Assembly (NCBI GenBank): GCA_023264135.1
Contig: JALQSZ010000048.1
Location: 1-9,260 of the forward strand
Length of the DNA: 9,260 bases
DNA from: Acidimicrobiales bacterium
Lineage (GTDB): Bacteria > Actinomycetota > Acidimicrobiia > Acidimicrobiales > Acidimicrobilacustridaceae
Direction of reading: 5' to 3'
A program made the translations under genes and the position numbers. Below, piece after piece: positions 1-7,202 of this stretch (positions are counted from its first letter, which is position 1; each line of letters opens with the position of its first letter). The notes under the pieces were generated by a model. It was given only the letters and a program-made list of their open reading frames with translations. It searched no databases and was not told the origin of the DNA.

Positions 1-562
1 CCCCGCGAATTCGTTCGTATTCAGCAATCAACGTTGCAGGAACTGCGTCGACGAGTGTTTGTCGCGCTGCGGTGGTTTGTTCGAGTTCTTCATCAACAAC
101 TGCTTCGGCCGCCGCGAGAGATGACTTCAATGCATCGCGCTCAGCGTCGATTGCGGCGAACGACACCAACGAGGCTGCGAGCTGCTCGTCGAGTGGTTCG
201 ATGCGTTCCATGAGTTCGATCACTTCGTCTTCAAGAGCACCCTGACGACGCTTTAGCGATTCGAGATCGGCTTGCAAGGCCTGCGCTTCCTTCGGTGACG
301 TCATCGATCCGTCGTACAACTGTTTCTCGACATGCGCCGCCTTGCCCTCGACCATCGCGATTTCGTCTTCGAGACGTTTTTGCTCGCGGGCCAATCCGTC
401 GCGCTCGGCTTGCGGTTCGGCGACCTCCGCCCGCAGTGCGGCTTCCTTTCGGTCGAGCTCCACTAGTGCAGCGCGCTCAGGTAACGCTTTACGACGATGC
501 CGTAACTGGTCGGCGGCCGTGTCGTTGGCTTGGAGGTCGAGGAGCCGCTCGAGATCAGTCAT
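1..562 (-). CDS. Coiled-coil C4-type zinc-ribbon family protein (DUF164/CT398-like), C-terminus cut by window edge
   Basis: The minus-strand frame opens at ATG 562 and runs without a stop through position 1, giving 187 codons and no C-terminus. The start is supported by AAGG 8 nt upstream. Residues 1-165 are almost entirely charged, Leu/Ala-rich helix, as in a long antiparallel coiled-coil hairpin. The middle carries the family hallmark around residues 82-108: LYDGSMTSPKEAQALQ followed by LESLKRRQ. Known members (PF02591 family, such as Chlamydia CT398 and mycobacterial Rv2229c) are about 240 aa and end in a zinc ribbon with two CxxC pairs. That part lies outside the window, so zinc binding is inferred. 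The molecular role of the family is poorly defined; it is often found near an RNase H gene in actinobacteria. It lies 41 bp downstream of the penicillin-binding protein on the same strand and is probably co-transcribed. Family assignment is firm; function is not. Confidence 0.85.
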   Translation of the reverse strand, partial: MTDLERLLDLQANDTAADQLRHRRKALPERAALVELDRKEAALRAEVAEPQAERDGLAREQKRLEDEIAMVEGKAAHVEKQLYDGSMTSPKEAQALQADLESLKRRQGALEDEVIELMERIEPLDEQLAASLVSFAAIDAERDALKSSLAAAEAVVDEELEQTTAARQTLVDAVPATLIAEYERIRG

Positions 563-570
563 AGGGACAG

Positions 571-574
571 CCTT
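571..574 (-). promoter_or_regulatory. Ribosome binding site of the zinc-ribbon protein
   Basis: The minus strand reads AAGG here, 8 nt before ATG 562. It is a partial Shine-Dalgarno match. It supports this start and shows that the short gap after the PBP stop is used for fresh initiation. Confidence 0.5.
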
Positions 575-603
575 ACGCGTACGCGCCCCTGCTGTCGCAT
601 CGA

Positions 604-768
604 TCAGTTCGGGCTGGCGGTCGTCGGTGGTGTTGTGGTCGAACTCGTGGTCGTTGACGAAGATGACGACGAAGAACTCGAGGACGAGGGTCGGGTCGTG
701 GTTGTCCCGGGGCGAGTCGTGGTGGTGGTCTTGGCCGTCGTCGTGGTTGTGGTCGATTCCACGACGGT
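604..768 (-). other. Low-complexity Thr/Ser/Pro tail of the penicillin-binding protein
   Basis: The last 50 or so codons of the PBP gene encode runs of Thr, an Arg-Pro-Gly break, an 11-serine run and further Thr/Pro. The serine run uses five different codons (TCG, TCC, AGT, TCT, TCA), so it is not a simple DNA microsatellite. The opposite strand reads as Val/Asp/Glu-rich nonsense. Such tails are common on envelope proteins of Acidimicrobiia-like actinobacteria and are presumably disordered spacers in or beyond the cell wall. Confidence 0.85.
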
Positions 769-2769
769 TGGCTCAGCGCCATTCAAAATGCCGTAGGGGT
801 CGCTCGCACCCGAAGCGGGCTTGCCTGCCCGAGTGGGGGCTGCACAGGTTGGCCAGTTCACGCGCTTCTGATTGGTTTGGTCGACATAGGCCTGATTGAA
901 GTTGTGCCAGATCGTTGCCGGCCACAAGCCACCGAACTGTTCACGGCCGCCAAGATTTCCCATCGGCTTGGTGCCTTCGGCGGGAATACCCATCCACACT
1001 GCAGTGGTGAGTTGCGGCGTGAACCCAACAAACCACGTGTTCGAGTTGCTCTCGGTCGTACCGGTCTTGCCGGCCGACGACTGACCATTCAGCTGCGCAT
1101 TCGTACCAGTGCCGTTCTGCACGTTGTTGGCGAGAATCTGCGTTGCAAGACATGCGCTTTGCCAACTCACGCCACGGGTTGGGTTGGCCTGGTGTTGGAT
1201 CAGGACTTTGCCCGTGCGGTCTTCGACGCGATCAATGAAATACGAAGGCTCACGAACTCCGCCATTAGGAATTGCAGAGTACGCCGATGCCATTTCGAGT
1301 GGCGTTACATCGAACACGCCAAGCGGCATCGATTTCGCACGCGGATCGAACTGGCTACTGACTCCGAGACGCTGCGCGGTGTACATCACGTTTTCGAGAC
1401 CCACGGTCTGACCGAGACGAACGAACGCACCATTCGATGATGCTGCAGTGACACCAGTGAGCGTTCCTCCGCCGCCAGTGATCACATACGGATTCGGAGA
1501 ACTTCCGGGATTCGGCCACGAACCGCCGCCACCAACGGTGTCGTCGGGCAGTACACCTTGTTCAAGGGCAGTCAGAATCACGAACGTCTTAAACGTTGAA
1601 CCGGTTTGGCGTCCTGGTTCATGAGTTGCGATGTCGTACTTGTAATCGGCAAATCCTGGTCCGCCGACAAGTGCTCGCACCGCTCCTGTCGCGTTATCGA
1701 CCGAAACCATCGCGGTCGTGATTCCCTTTGAATCGGCTTCGGCGCGAACGTTCGACGGGAACGTGTTGTCGTGTGCCTCTTGCGCCGCGTTTTGGGCAAT
1801 GGGATCGAGCGTGGTGTGAATTTGTAGACCGCCGCCAAAGACCTGCGCGTACCGCTCTTCGTACGTTGCACCCAGACGAGTATCGGCAAGCAGTTGCTGC
1901 TTCACCTCTTCAACGAAGTAGCTCTCTTCTGGCGGCTGGTTGATCGCGCCACAGTCGGCAGGGCGGAAACCGGCAACGACACCCGTACAGCGGCCGACCG
2001 GAAGCGGTAGTGCGTCGAACTCAATTGCTTGCGCACGAGTGATGACGCCATTTGCCACCATTCGATCAAGCGCGAGCTTTCGCTCTTCCTTGGCCTTCTT
2101 TGGGTGAAGGATCGGATCGTTCTCGACGGGATTCGAAATCATCGAAGCCAACAACGCGCTATCGACCCAATTCAGTTCGGCGACTGGTTTGCCCCAATAG
2201 GTTTCAGCAGCGGCCTGCACGCCATAGGCACCATTTCCGAAATAGATGGTGTTGAGGTACAGCTCAAGAATTTCGTCTTTGGTCAACTGACCTTCGAGAC
2301 GAATAGCGAGAGCAGCTTCTTTGGTCTTGCGATTGAGCACTCGCTCGTCGCTCAGCAGCGCCTTTTTCACGAGCTGCTGCGTAATTGTGGAACCGCCCTG
2401 TTCAACCTGGCCCGACTGAACGTTCTGCACAAGAGCGCGAACCAAGCCACGCAGATTGATGCCGATGTGTTCATAGAACTGTGCATCTTCGACTGAAAGC
2501 ACGGCGTTCTTAATGGTGTCAGGCATTGCAGCCAACGGAACAGGGTCGCGATTTTCTGCGCCATGCAACGTTGCGATCAACGAGCCATCGGCAGCAAAGA
2601 CCTGCGAGCGGACGGCGTAATCCTGAAACTGAGAAACGTCGATGGCGCCATCGCCACCCTCGACAGCAGAAGCGACCCGAGCGACTGAGGGAATAAGAAT
2701 TGCCATCGCCACGGCGACGATGACACCACCGCTCAAAATTGCGGCCCCGAACTGAATCAGCTTCTTCAT
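604..2769 (-). CDS. Class A penicillin-binding protein (bifunctional transglycosylase/transpeptidase)
   Basis: Membrane-anchored peptidoglycan synthase that polymerises lipid II and cross-links peptides outside the membrane. Numbering here is from a possible GTG start at 2781 (725 aa). I prefer ATG 2769 (MKKLIQ), which has a G-rich stretch 5-8 nt upstream, whereas the GTG has no visible ribosome site. A KK-led hydrophobic helix (about 6-39) is the signal anchor. The GT51 domain (about 60-260) has catalytic Glu98 in SVEDAQFYEH, QGGSTITQQ at 128-136, and the second Glu155 in RKTKE. The transpeptidase domain (about 350-630) has SxxK at Ser395 (STFK), SxN at 448-450 (SSN) and KTGT at 572-575, so both active sites are intact. 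Residues 674-725 are an extracellular Thr/Ser/Pro-rich tail. It resembles PonA/PBP1-type proteins; I give no symbol because actinobacteria have several paralogues. It lies 28-40 bp after the crotonase gene. Confidence 0.95.
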   Translation of the reverse strand: MKKLIQFGAAILSGGVIVAVAMAILIPSVARVASAVEGGDGAIDVSQFQDYAVRSQVFAADGSLIATLHGAENRDPVPLAAMPDTIKNAVLSVEDAQFYEHIGINLRGLVRALVQNVQSGQVEQGGSTITQQLVKKALLSDERVLNRKTKEAALAIRLEGQLTKDEILELYLNTIYFGNGAYGVQAAAETYWGKPVAELNWVDSALLASMISNPVENDPILHPKKAKEERKLALDRMVANGVITRAQAIEFDALPLPVGRCTGVVAGFRPADCGAINQPPEESYFVEEVKQQLLADTRLGATYEERYAQVFGGGLQIHTTLDPIAQNAAQEAHDNTFPSNVRAEADSKGITTAMVSVDNATGAVRALVGGPGFADYKYDIATHEPGRQTGSTFKTFVILTALEQGVLPDDTVGGGGSWPNPGSSPNPYVITGGGGTLTGVTAASSNGAFVRLGQTVGLENVMYTAQRLGVSSQFDPRAKSMPLGVFDVTPLEMASAYSAIPNGGVREPSYFIDRVEDRTGKVLIQHQANPTRGVSWQSACLATQILANNVQNGTGTNAQLNGQSSAGKTGTTESNSNTWFVGFTPQLTTAVWMGIPAEGTKPMGNLGGREQFGGLWPATIWHNFNQAYVDQTNQKRVNWPTCAAPTRAGKPASGASDPYGILNGAEPTVVESTTTTTTAKTTTTTRPGTTTTRPSSSSSSSSSSSTTTSSTTTPPTTASPN

Positions 2770-2809
2770 GCGAAGCCCCACAGTACCGGCGCAGAAGGGC
2801 TGCTTTCGG

Positions 2810-3592
2810 TCAGCCCCTCGGCCAATCGACAGGGCGCTTTTCCACGAATGCCCGCATTCCTTCGACCATTTCGGGGCTCATCATCGTGCGATGGAAAAGT
2901 CCGGTGTCCGACATGGGCAAACGGGCATTGAGGTCGCGCTTAATTGCTGCCCGGGCTTCGGGGCCGGTAAGCGAAATCTGTTCAAGCACCCAATTGGTCT
3001 CGGTCTCGAGCTGGTCGTGGGGAACAACCTTTCCGATGAGTCCCATCGCATCGGCCTCGGTCGCCGAAATCTCCGCGGCGGTGAAAAAGAGGTAGCGCGC
3101 CTTCGCAATACCAATTGCTTCAGCGATTCGGGCCGACATGAACGGGTCGGGAATCCCCCGAAGCAACTCGGGAATACGGAATCGGGCATCGGCGGAAGCG
3201 ATCACGACATCGCAATGCAACGCGAGATCAAGACCACCGGCATGGCACAAGCCATTGATTCGAGCCACCCAAATCTTGCGACACCGTTCGATGTGACGAA
3301 ACGGAAAGTTGTCGGTGGCATCCCACTCGTTCGCAAGACCTTCCGGATCTTCGGACTTGCCAGCCATATCGCCACCAGCAGCAAACCACTTGTCGGTACC
3401 GGTCAGACACACCGAGTCGAGTTCGGGTTGACCATCGGCCCAAATCGCAGCCCGCTTTAGCGCGCGGTACATGTCTTGGGTGAACGCGTTACGGCGCTCG
3501 ATGCGATCAATACGCAAATGAAGGGTTCGGCCGCGAACTTCAGAGACGATGAACGCTGAACCAAATTCGGGTGGAGTCACCGAATCAGCCAT
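2810..3592 (-). CDS. Enoyl-CoA hydratase/isomerase family protein (crotonase fold)
   Basis: A 260-aa protein of normal length for the crotonase superfamily, which acts on acyl-CoA thioesters by stabilising an enolate in an oxyanion hole. The N-terminal CoA-binding segment ends in IERRNAFTQDM (31-41). The first oxyanion-hole loop is WFAAGGDM (69-76) and the second is NGLCHAGGLDLALHCD (113-128). By alignment with rat mitochondrial hydratase, Glu164 corresponds to Glu142 (PELLRG). The Glu144 position is Asp122, the usual GGG is AGG, and the common GAGG(T/S) loop after the PE motif is replaced by PDPFMS (148-153). The exact reaction (hydration, isomerisation, hydrolysis or decarboxylation) is therefore open. 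Its ATG shares one base with the TGA of the upstream amidohydrolase (TGATG), which implies translational coupling. A role in the same acyl-CoA pathway as the upstream genes is inferred from position. Confidence 0.9.
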   Translation of the reverse strand: MADSVTPPEFGSAFIVSEVRGRTLHLRIDRIERRNAFTQDMYRALKRAAIWADGQPELDSVCLTGTDKWFAAGGDMAGKSEDPEGLANEWDATDNFPFRHIERCRKIWVARINGLCHAGGLDLALHCDVVIASADARFRIPELLRGIPDPFMSARIAEAIGIAKARYLFFTAAEISATEADAMGLIGKVVPHDQLETETNWVLEQISLTGPEARAAIKRDLNARLPMSDTGLFHRTMMSPEMVEGMRAFVEKRPVDWPRG

Positions 3593-4755
3593 CAGATGCC
3601 GTAGACCTTCGCAGCATTCTCGTACAGCACTTTCCGAATGACGTCTTCGGGAAGACCACCCAGAAGTTCTTGCGCGTACTCACGCGGACGAGTTGCAGCC
3701 GTGCGCGGGCCAGGGTGCATGCAGGTCGGATGCGGGTAGTCGGTCTCAAACATGATGTTGTCGGGGAGAACATCGATCGCGGCGAGGGCCGACTTCTGTT
3801 CAAACCAGAAACATCCGTAGAGCTGACGACGGAAGTACTCGCTTGGGGTGAGATCGTATTCGGGATGTTCGTCACGAACGCCACCGTTATTCCACTGCCA
3901 ATCAAACGTTTCAAGCGCGCCCGGAAGCCAACCAACACCGGACTCAACAGAGACGAACTTCAATTCGGGGAACCGATGACACATGCCGCCAAAAATGAGA
4001 TCGGCAATACAGCGCATGTTGTCCATAAAGATCATCGACGAAATCTTGGCGAAGTTCGTCATCCAACCCATGTTGGCGGTGTCTTCGAACAGCGTTCCCA
4101 TTGAACCGCCACCAACATGGAAACTCACGGGAACACCGGCGTCTTGCACGGTCTTCCAAATCGGGTCCCAGTGTGTGCTGGCCAACGGCGGTTGGCCGTA
4201 ATCCTGAGGCTGATTGCAGAAGTTGATCGCTTTGTGGCCCATTTCGAGACAACGTTCGATCTCGCTAATCGCAAGATCGAGATCCCAGAACGGAACTGCG
4301 GCGATCGGAATCAGTCTCGACGGATCTGCGCTGCACCAATCGGTGAGGAAATCGTTGTATGCCCGCACGCATTGAGCGACGAGTTCACGATCACCCAGAC
4401 GAAGGAAGTAGCCGTTTCCGAATCCGCCCACGTTTGGATAGAGAATTTGTGCGTCGACTCCTTCTTCATCAAGGAAGGCAAGTCGTGCTTTCGCGTCGAA
4501 CATCGCCGGGTTGATGTCGTCGAAGGTCTTCGGCGTACTGATCGGCATGATGCCGTCGAATCCGGCCATCGAGTAGTAGCCCGGAGCGCCGATTCGTTCG
4601 CCACTCACCATCCACTGATCGACACCATCGACGCGCTCAATATGGGGAACCTTGTCGTGGAGCGACGCTGGGAATGAACGAGTCCACGTATCAGGCGGCT
4701 CGGTGAGATGGGTGTCGACATCGATCACCTTGTAGCTGTCAAACAGATCCGTCAT
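3592..4755 (-). CDS. Amidohydrolase family protein (COG2159, ACMSD-like metal-dependent hydrolase/decarboxylase)
   Basis: A 387-aa TIM-barrel enzyme of the amidohydrolase-2 family (PF04909). Metal and active-site positions are visible in order: DVDTHLTEP near the N-terminus (Asp14 and His16, the DxH form of the usual HxH), His213 in FHVGGG, Glu271 in VESGVGW, and Asp339 in ETDYPH. Characterised relatives include aminocarboxymuconate-semialdehyde decarboxylase and resorcylate decarboxylases, while many actinobacterial members beginning IDVDxHxxEP have no known substrate. Hydrolysis or non-oxidative decarboxylation of a carboxylated ring or ring-cleavage product is plausible but unproven. The start is well fixed: GAGGAG lies 8 nt before ATG 4755. 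It follows the CoA-transferase gene by 51 bp and overlaps the crotonase gene by one base. No transmembrane segment or signal peptide is seen, so it is cytoplasmic. Confidence 0.9.
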   Translation of the reverse strand: MTDLFDSYKVIDVDTHLTEPPDTWTRSFPASLHDKVPHIERVDGVDQWMVSGERIGAPGYYSMAGFDGIMPISTPKTFDDINPAMFDAKARLAFLDEEGVDAQILYPNVGGFGNGYFLRLGDRELVAQCVRAYNDFLTDWCSADPSRLIPIAAVPFWDLDLAISEIERCLEMGHKAINFCNQPQDYGQPPLASTHWDPIWKTVQDAGVPVSFHVGGGSMGTLFEDTANMGWMTNFAKISSMIFMDNMRCIADLIFGGMCHRFPELKFVSVESGVGWLPGALETFDWQWNNGGVRDEHPEYDLTPSEYFRRQLYGCFWFEQKSALAAIDVLPDNIMFETDYPHPTCMHPGPRTAATRPREYAQELLGGLPEDVIRKVLYENAAKVYGI

Positions 4756-4763
4756 GTCGATTT

Positions 4764-4769
4764 CTCCTC
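4764..4769 (-). promoter_or_regulatory. Shine-Dalgarno site of the amidohydrolase gene
   Basis: The minus strand reads GAGGAG, 8 nt from ATG 4755. It is the strongest ribosome-binding site in the window, and it supports the chosen start. Confidence 0.8.
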
Positions 4770-4806
4770 AAGCGATGTTCAGTACTTCGTACGTAGTGGA
4801 CGATAG

Positions 4807-7161
4807 TTAGCGGTCGATACCCATTGGCCAATCACCAATGATGCCTTTTGCTTCAAGTTCGGCGAGTTCCTCGTCGGAGTGACCGAGCATTTCGCCGAGG
4901 ATCTCTTTGTTGTGTTGTCCCAGCGTTGGCGCTGGGCTTCGCACCCAGAGCGGAACACTCGCATACCGGAACGGAAGGGTCGGCGTCGGGTGTGTACCGA
5001 CAACCGGATGCTCAACGTTTTCGCAGTAGCTGCGGAACTCATTCTGAGGATGACCTGACGAACGTCGGTTATCTCGGGTTTCGGCCGCCGGTACTCCCGA
5101 TGCGATCAGTGTCTCGACAGCATCTGCGAGTTCCCGTTGCGCTGCCCACTCCCCGATGAGTTCATCGAGTCGATCATGCTCTCGACGACGATCGGCAAGT
5201 GTTGCGAGGGAAGGATCTTCCGCTAACTCGGGATGACCGATGACACGAGCGAGTGCTTTCCACTGCTCGTCGGTTGCACACGAAACCGCGAGCCACTGTT
5301 CGAAGCCTTGACACGCGTACAGATTCTGCGGCGCGGCGTAGGGACTGCGATTGCCTTCTCGCTCGACACGAAGTCCATGTGCCGACCATTCAATAACGGG
5401 TTCTGCGGCGACACTGATTGCCGCTTCGAACATCGGTGCCTCAATAAGGCAGCCCTCTCCCGTTCGATCGCGATGTTGCAAACCAATCAATGCACCGAAT
5501 GCAGCGTGCAGACCACCATTGGGATCGCAGGGTCCGCGTTGGATTCGTGGTTGATCTTCAGGATGGCCCGTCATCCATGCCAAACCCGTGATCTGTTCCA
5601 TCGTTTGCGCGAAACCTGGCCGGTCGCGCCATGGCCCATCGAGCCCGAAGGCTGGCATCCGCACCATGACTGCTCGCGGGTTCACGCTCTTGATGACATC
5701 CCAATCCAAATTGAACGCTTCAACAACGCGAGGAGTGAAGTTTTCAATGACGATGTCAGCCTTGGCCGCGAGTTCAAGCGCGAGCGCTCGCCCTTCCGGA
5801 CGATCGAGATCGAGCGTGACGTCGTACTTATTGGTGTTGGCCGACAAGAAGAAGGCGCTGTACTCCCACCACTGGGGGCGGCTGTAGAACATCCCTCCTG
5901 CGGTACGCATGCCATCGATCCGGCGAGTCGATTCGATGTGAATGACTTCTGCGCCAAGCGTCGCGAGGATTCCCGCTCCCGAGGGGCCTGCCCACCACGC
6001 GGTCAGATCAAGAACGGTGATGCCATCGAGTGGAAGCTTCGCCGGACCAAAGTCAGCAACAGGTCGATCACTTCGAACCGGAATTGGCTCGCCATTGTTG
6101 GCCCCAATCGCTGGTGCTGGGCTCGGTGCGTCTCCGGCAACACCATCGATCAGATACGGCCGACGCGGCATCGAAAATTCGTCGAGCGGATCGCGTAGGA
6201 ACACGCCGCGTTCTTGAGGATGATCGAGTTCCAGAAGGATCTTTCCGTCGGCAACTGGAGCCACCGGAATTCGGAGCAATGCAGCGGCTTCAACAATTTC
6301 TGCCGTCGTGTGTTTGGTGGTGTAATCGCGCACCATTGCGTTCCACTCGTCGGCACGTTCATTGCGCGTGGCGAGTGCTGCGAACTCTGCGGTCTCGAGA
6401 AGATCCGGACGTTCGATCAGAATGCAGAACGATTCCCATTGATCGCGAGTGTTTGTGTTGAACCCAACCCAACCATCGAGTGTTGGCTCAATCGATGGAA
6501 TCTCAACATTGCGAGGCGGAATCGTCGGATCAGGTTCGGGGCGACCGGCAAGAGAATTAAAAAGGTCGGAGTAGTTCGTTGCGGTGATGTTCGCTACTTC
6601 GAACACGGAGAGGTCGATGAGTTCGCCGACCCCGGTTTCACGAGCGCGACGCACAGCTGCGAGCGATGACACTGCGCCATAGGCACCGCCAACCCATTCG
6701 ACGATTCGCCCACCCATTTGGATTGGCGGGAACTCACGAACGCCGCGAATCGCCACCGCGCCACTGTCGGCCTGGAGTGTGAACTCGGTTGCGGGCCGAT
6801 CAGCGAACGGCCCGTTCAATCCGTAGGGAGTAGCGACCAAGACAACCGTGCCGGGCCACGCACCAGGAGGCGGTCCGCTCACGATCACAAGATCCGCTGC
6901 AGCGCAAAGCTCATCGATGATCGGATCGCCGGCAACCGCGGTGACCGAACGCTGACCATGACGCAAGTAGCGGAAAAGCGGAGCATCACCTTCGGTGGGC
7001 ACACCCGACCATTGCGCGTGTCGCTGGGGATCACCTTCAGCCGACTCGACCCTGGTCACTGTGGCTCCAGAATCGGCAAACAACTTTGCGCAGTAGGCGC
7101 CGCTCAGATTCGTGGACAGATCGACAACAACGATGTCCTGAAGTTCCCCAGTGCTCCCCAT
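4807..7161 (-). CDS. Tandem-fused family III CoA-transferase (CaiB/BaiF), two full domains
   Basis: A 784-aa protein, about twice the usual 380-420 aa of formyl-CoA or carnitine CoA-transferases, made of two homologous domains. Domain 1 (about 6-340) opens with VVDLSTNLSGAYCAKLFADS. Domain 2 (about 378-775) opens with TVLDLTAWWAGPSGAGILAT, followed by LGAEVIHIES. Family III enzymes move CoA between acyl-CoA and a free acid through an aspartyl-CoA anhydride. The catalytic-Asp motif is intact in domain 1 (GELIDLSVFE, Asp183), but domain 2 has Glu at that place (GCLIEAPMFE, Glu574). Single-domain relatives work as intertwined dimers, so the fusion may build a pseudo-dimer in one chain. ATG 7161 has GGAG only 3 nt upstream but a promoter-like TACCGT 8 nt upstream, so a near-leaderless start is likely. 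It is the first gene of the minus-strand series, and probably activates the substrate handled by the next two genes. Substrate unknown. Confidence 0.93.
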   Translation of the reverse strand: MGSTGELQDIVVVDLSTNLSGAYCAKLFADSGATVTRVESAEGDPQRHAQWSGVPTEGDAPLFRYLRHGQRSVTAVAGDPIIDELCAAADLVIVSGPPPGAWPGTVVLVATPYGLNGPFADRPATEFTLQADSGAVAIRGVREFPPIQMGGRIVEWVGGAYGAVSSLAAVRRARETGVGELIDLSVFEVANITATNYSDLFNSLAGRPEPDPTIPPRNVEIPSIEPTLDGWVGFNTNTRDQWESFCILIERPDLLETAEFAALATRNERADEWNAMVRDYTTKHTTAEIVEAAALLRIPVAPVADGKILLELDHPQERGVFLRDPLDEFSMPRRPYLIDGVAGDAPSPAPAIGANNGEPIPVRSDRPVADFGPAKLPLDGITVLDLTAWWAGPSGAGILATLGAEVIHIESTRRIDGMRTAGGMFYSRPQWWEYSAFFLSANTNKYDVTLDLDRPEGRALALELAAKADIVIENFTPRVVEAFNLDWDVIKSVNPRAVMVRMPAFGLDGPWRDRPGFAQTMEQITGLAWMTGHPEDQPRIQRGPCDPNGGLHAAFGALIGLQHRDRTGEGCLIEAPMFEAAISVAAEPVIEWSAHGLRVEREGNRSPYAAPQNLYACQGFEQWLAVSCATDEQWKALARVIGHPELAEDPSLATLADRRREHDRLDELIGEWAAQRELADAVETLIASGVPAAETRDNRRSSGHPQNEFRSYCENVEHPVVGTHPTPTLPFRYASVPLWVRSPAPTLGQHNKEILGEMLGHSDEELAELEAKGIIGDWPMGIDR

Positions 7162-7169
7162 GGACTCCG

Positions 7170-7175
7170 ACGGTA
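7170..7175 (-). promoter_or_regulatory. Candidate -10 element for the minus-strand operon
   Basis: The minus strand reads TACCGT, matching the TAnnnT pattern of actinobacterial housekeeping -10 boxes. It ends 8 nt before ATG 7161, which would put the transcript start at or 1-2 nt before the start codon. No clear -35 is seen. The GGAG inside the 8-nt spacer could alternatively act as a very close Shine-Dalgarno site. Confidence 0.4.
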
Positions 7176-7196
7176 GTTCGCGAGCCGGGGCCGCGT

Positions 7197-7202
7197 TACC
7201 GT
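7197..7202 (+). promoter_or_regulatory. Candidate -10 element for the oxidoreductase/sulfotransferase operon
   Basis: TACCGT fits TAnnnT and is followed by 7 nt before the GTG start at 7210, the spacing expected when transcription begins on the start codon. No Shine-Dalgarno sequence lies between the box and the GTG, which favours a leaderless mRNA. A recognisable -35 is absent; its position would overlap the mirrored box of the opposite gene. Confidence 0.45.

Larger units (their letters stand above)
7170..7202. repeat. Inverted hexamer pair in the divergent intergenic gap
   Basis: ACGGTA (7170-7175) and TACCGT (7197-7202) form an exact 6-bp inverted repeat with a 21-bp spacer, centred in the 48-bp gap between two divergent genes. 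It may be two mirrored -10 boxes or the half-sites of an operator that controls both directions. Confidence 0.5.

Noticed and set aside
604..768. Possible microsatellite or tandem DNA repeat
   Set aside because: The bases are biased but not periodic with a fixed unit. The serine run mixes five codons, so it is a protein-level low-complexity region, not a DNA tandem repeat.
530..796. Val/Asp/Glu-rich plus-strand frame that looks like an acidic repeat protein
   Set aside because: It is the reverse complement of the low-complexity Thr/Ser tail of the PBP, so its composition is a by-product.
342..899. Plus-strand Ser/Arg/Trp-rich frame over the left edge
   Set aside because: It is antisense to the zinc-ribbon protein start and the PBP tail. 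The Ser/Arg runs are mirror images of coiled-coil and Thr/Ser codons.
877..1440. Plus-strand frame of 187 codons
   Set aside because: It is antisense to the transpeptidase domain of the PBP, where the minus strand encodes the intact KTGT, SxN and downstream core. No domain is seen in the plus reading.
4117..4677. Plus-strand frame of 186 codons
   Set aside because: It is the shadow of the amidohydrolase, whose metal-binding motifs run through the same region in the minus frame.
5233..6198. Long open frame (321 codons) on the plus strand
   Set aside because: It lies wholly inside the CoA-transferase gene on the opposite strand, has no recognisable domain, and its Arg/Cys/Ser-rich composition is that of an antisense shadow. 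The minus-strand reading has clear family motifs throughout.
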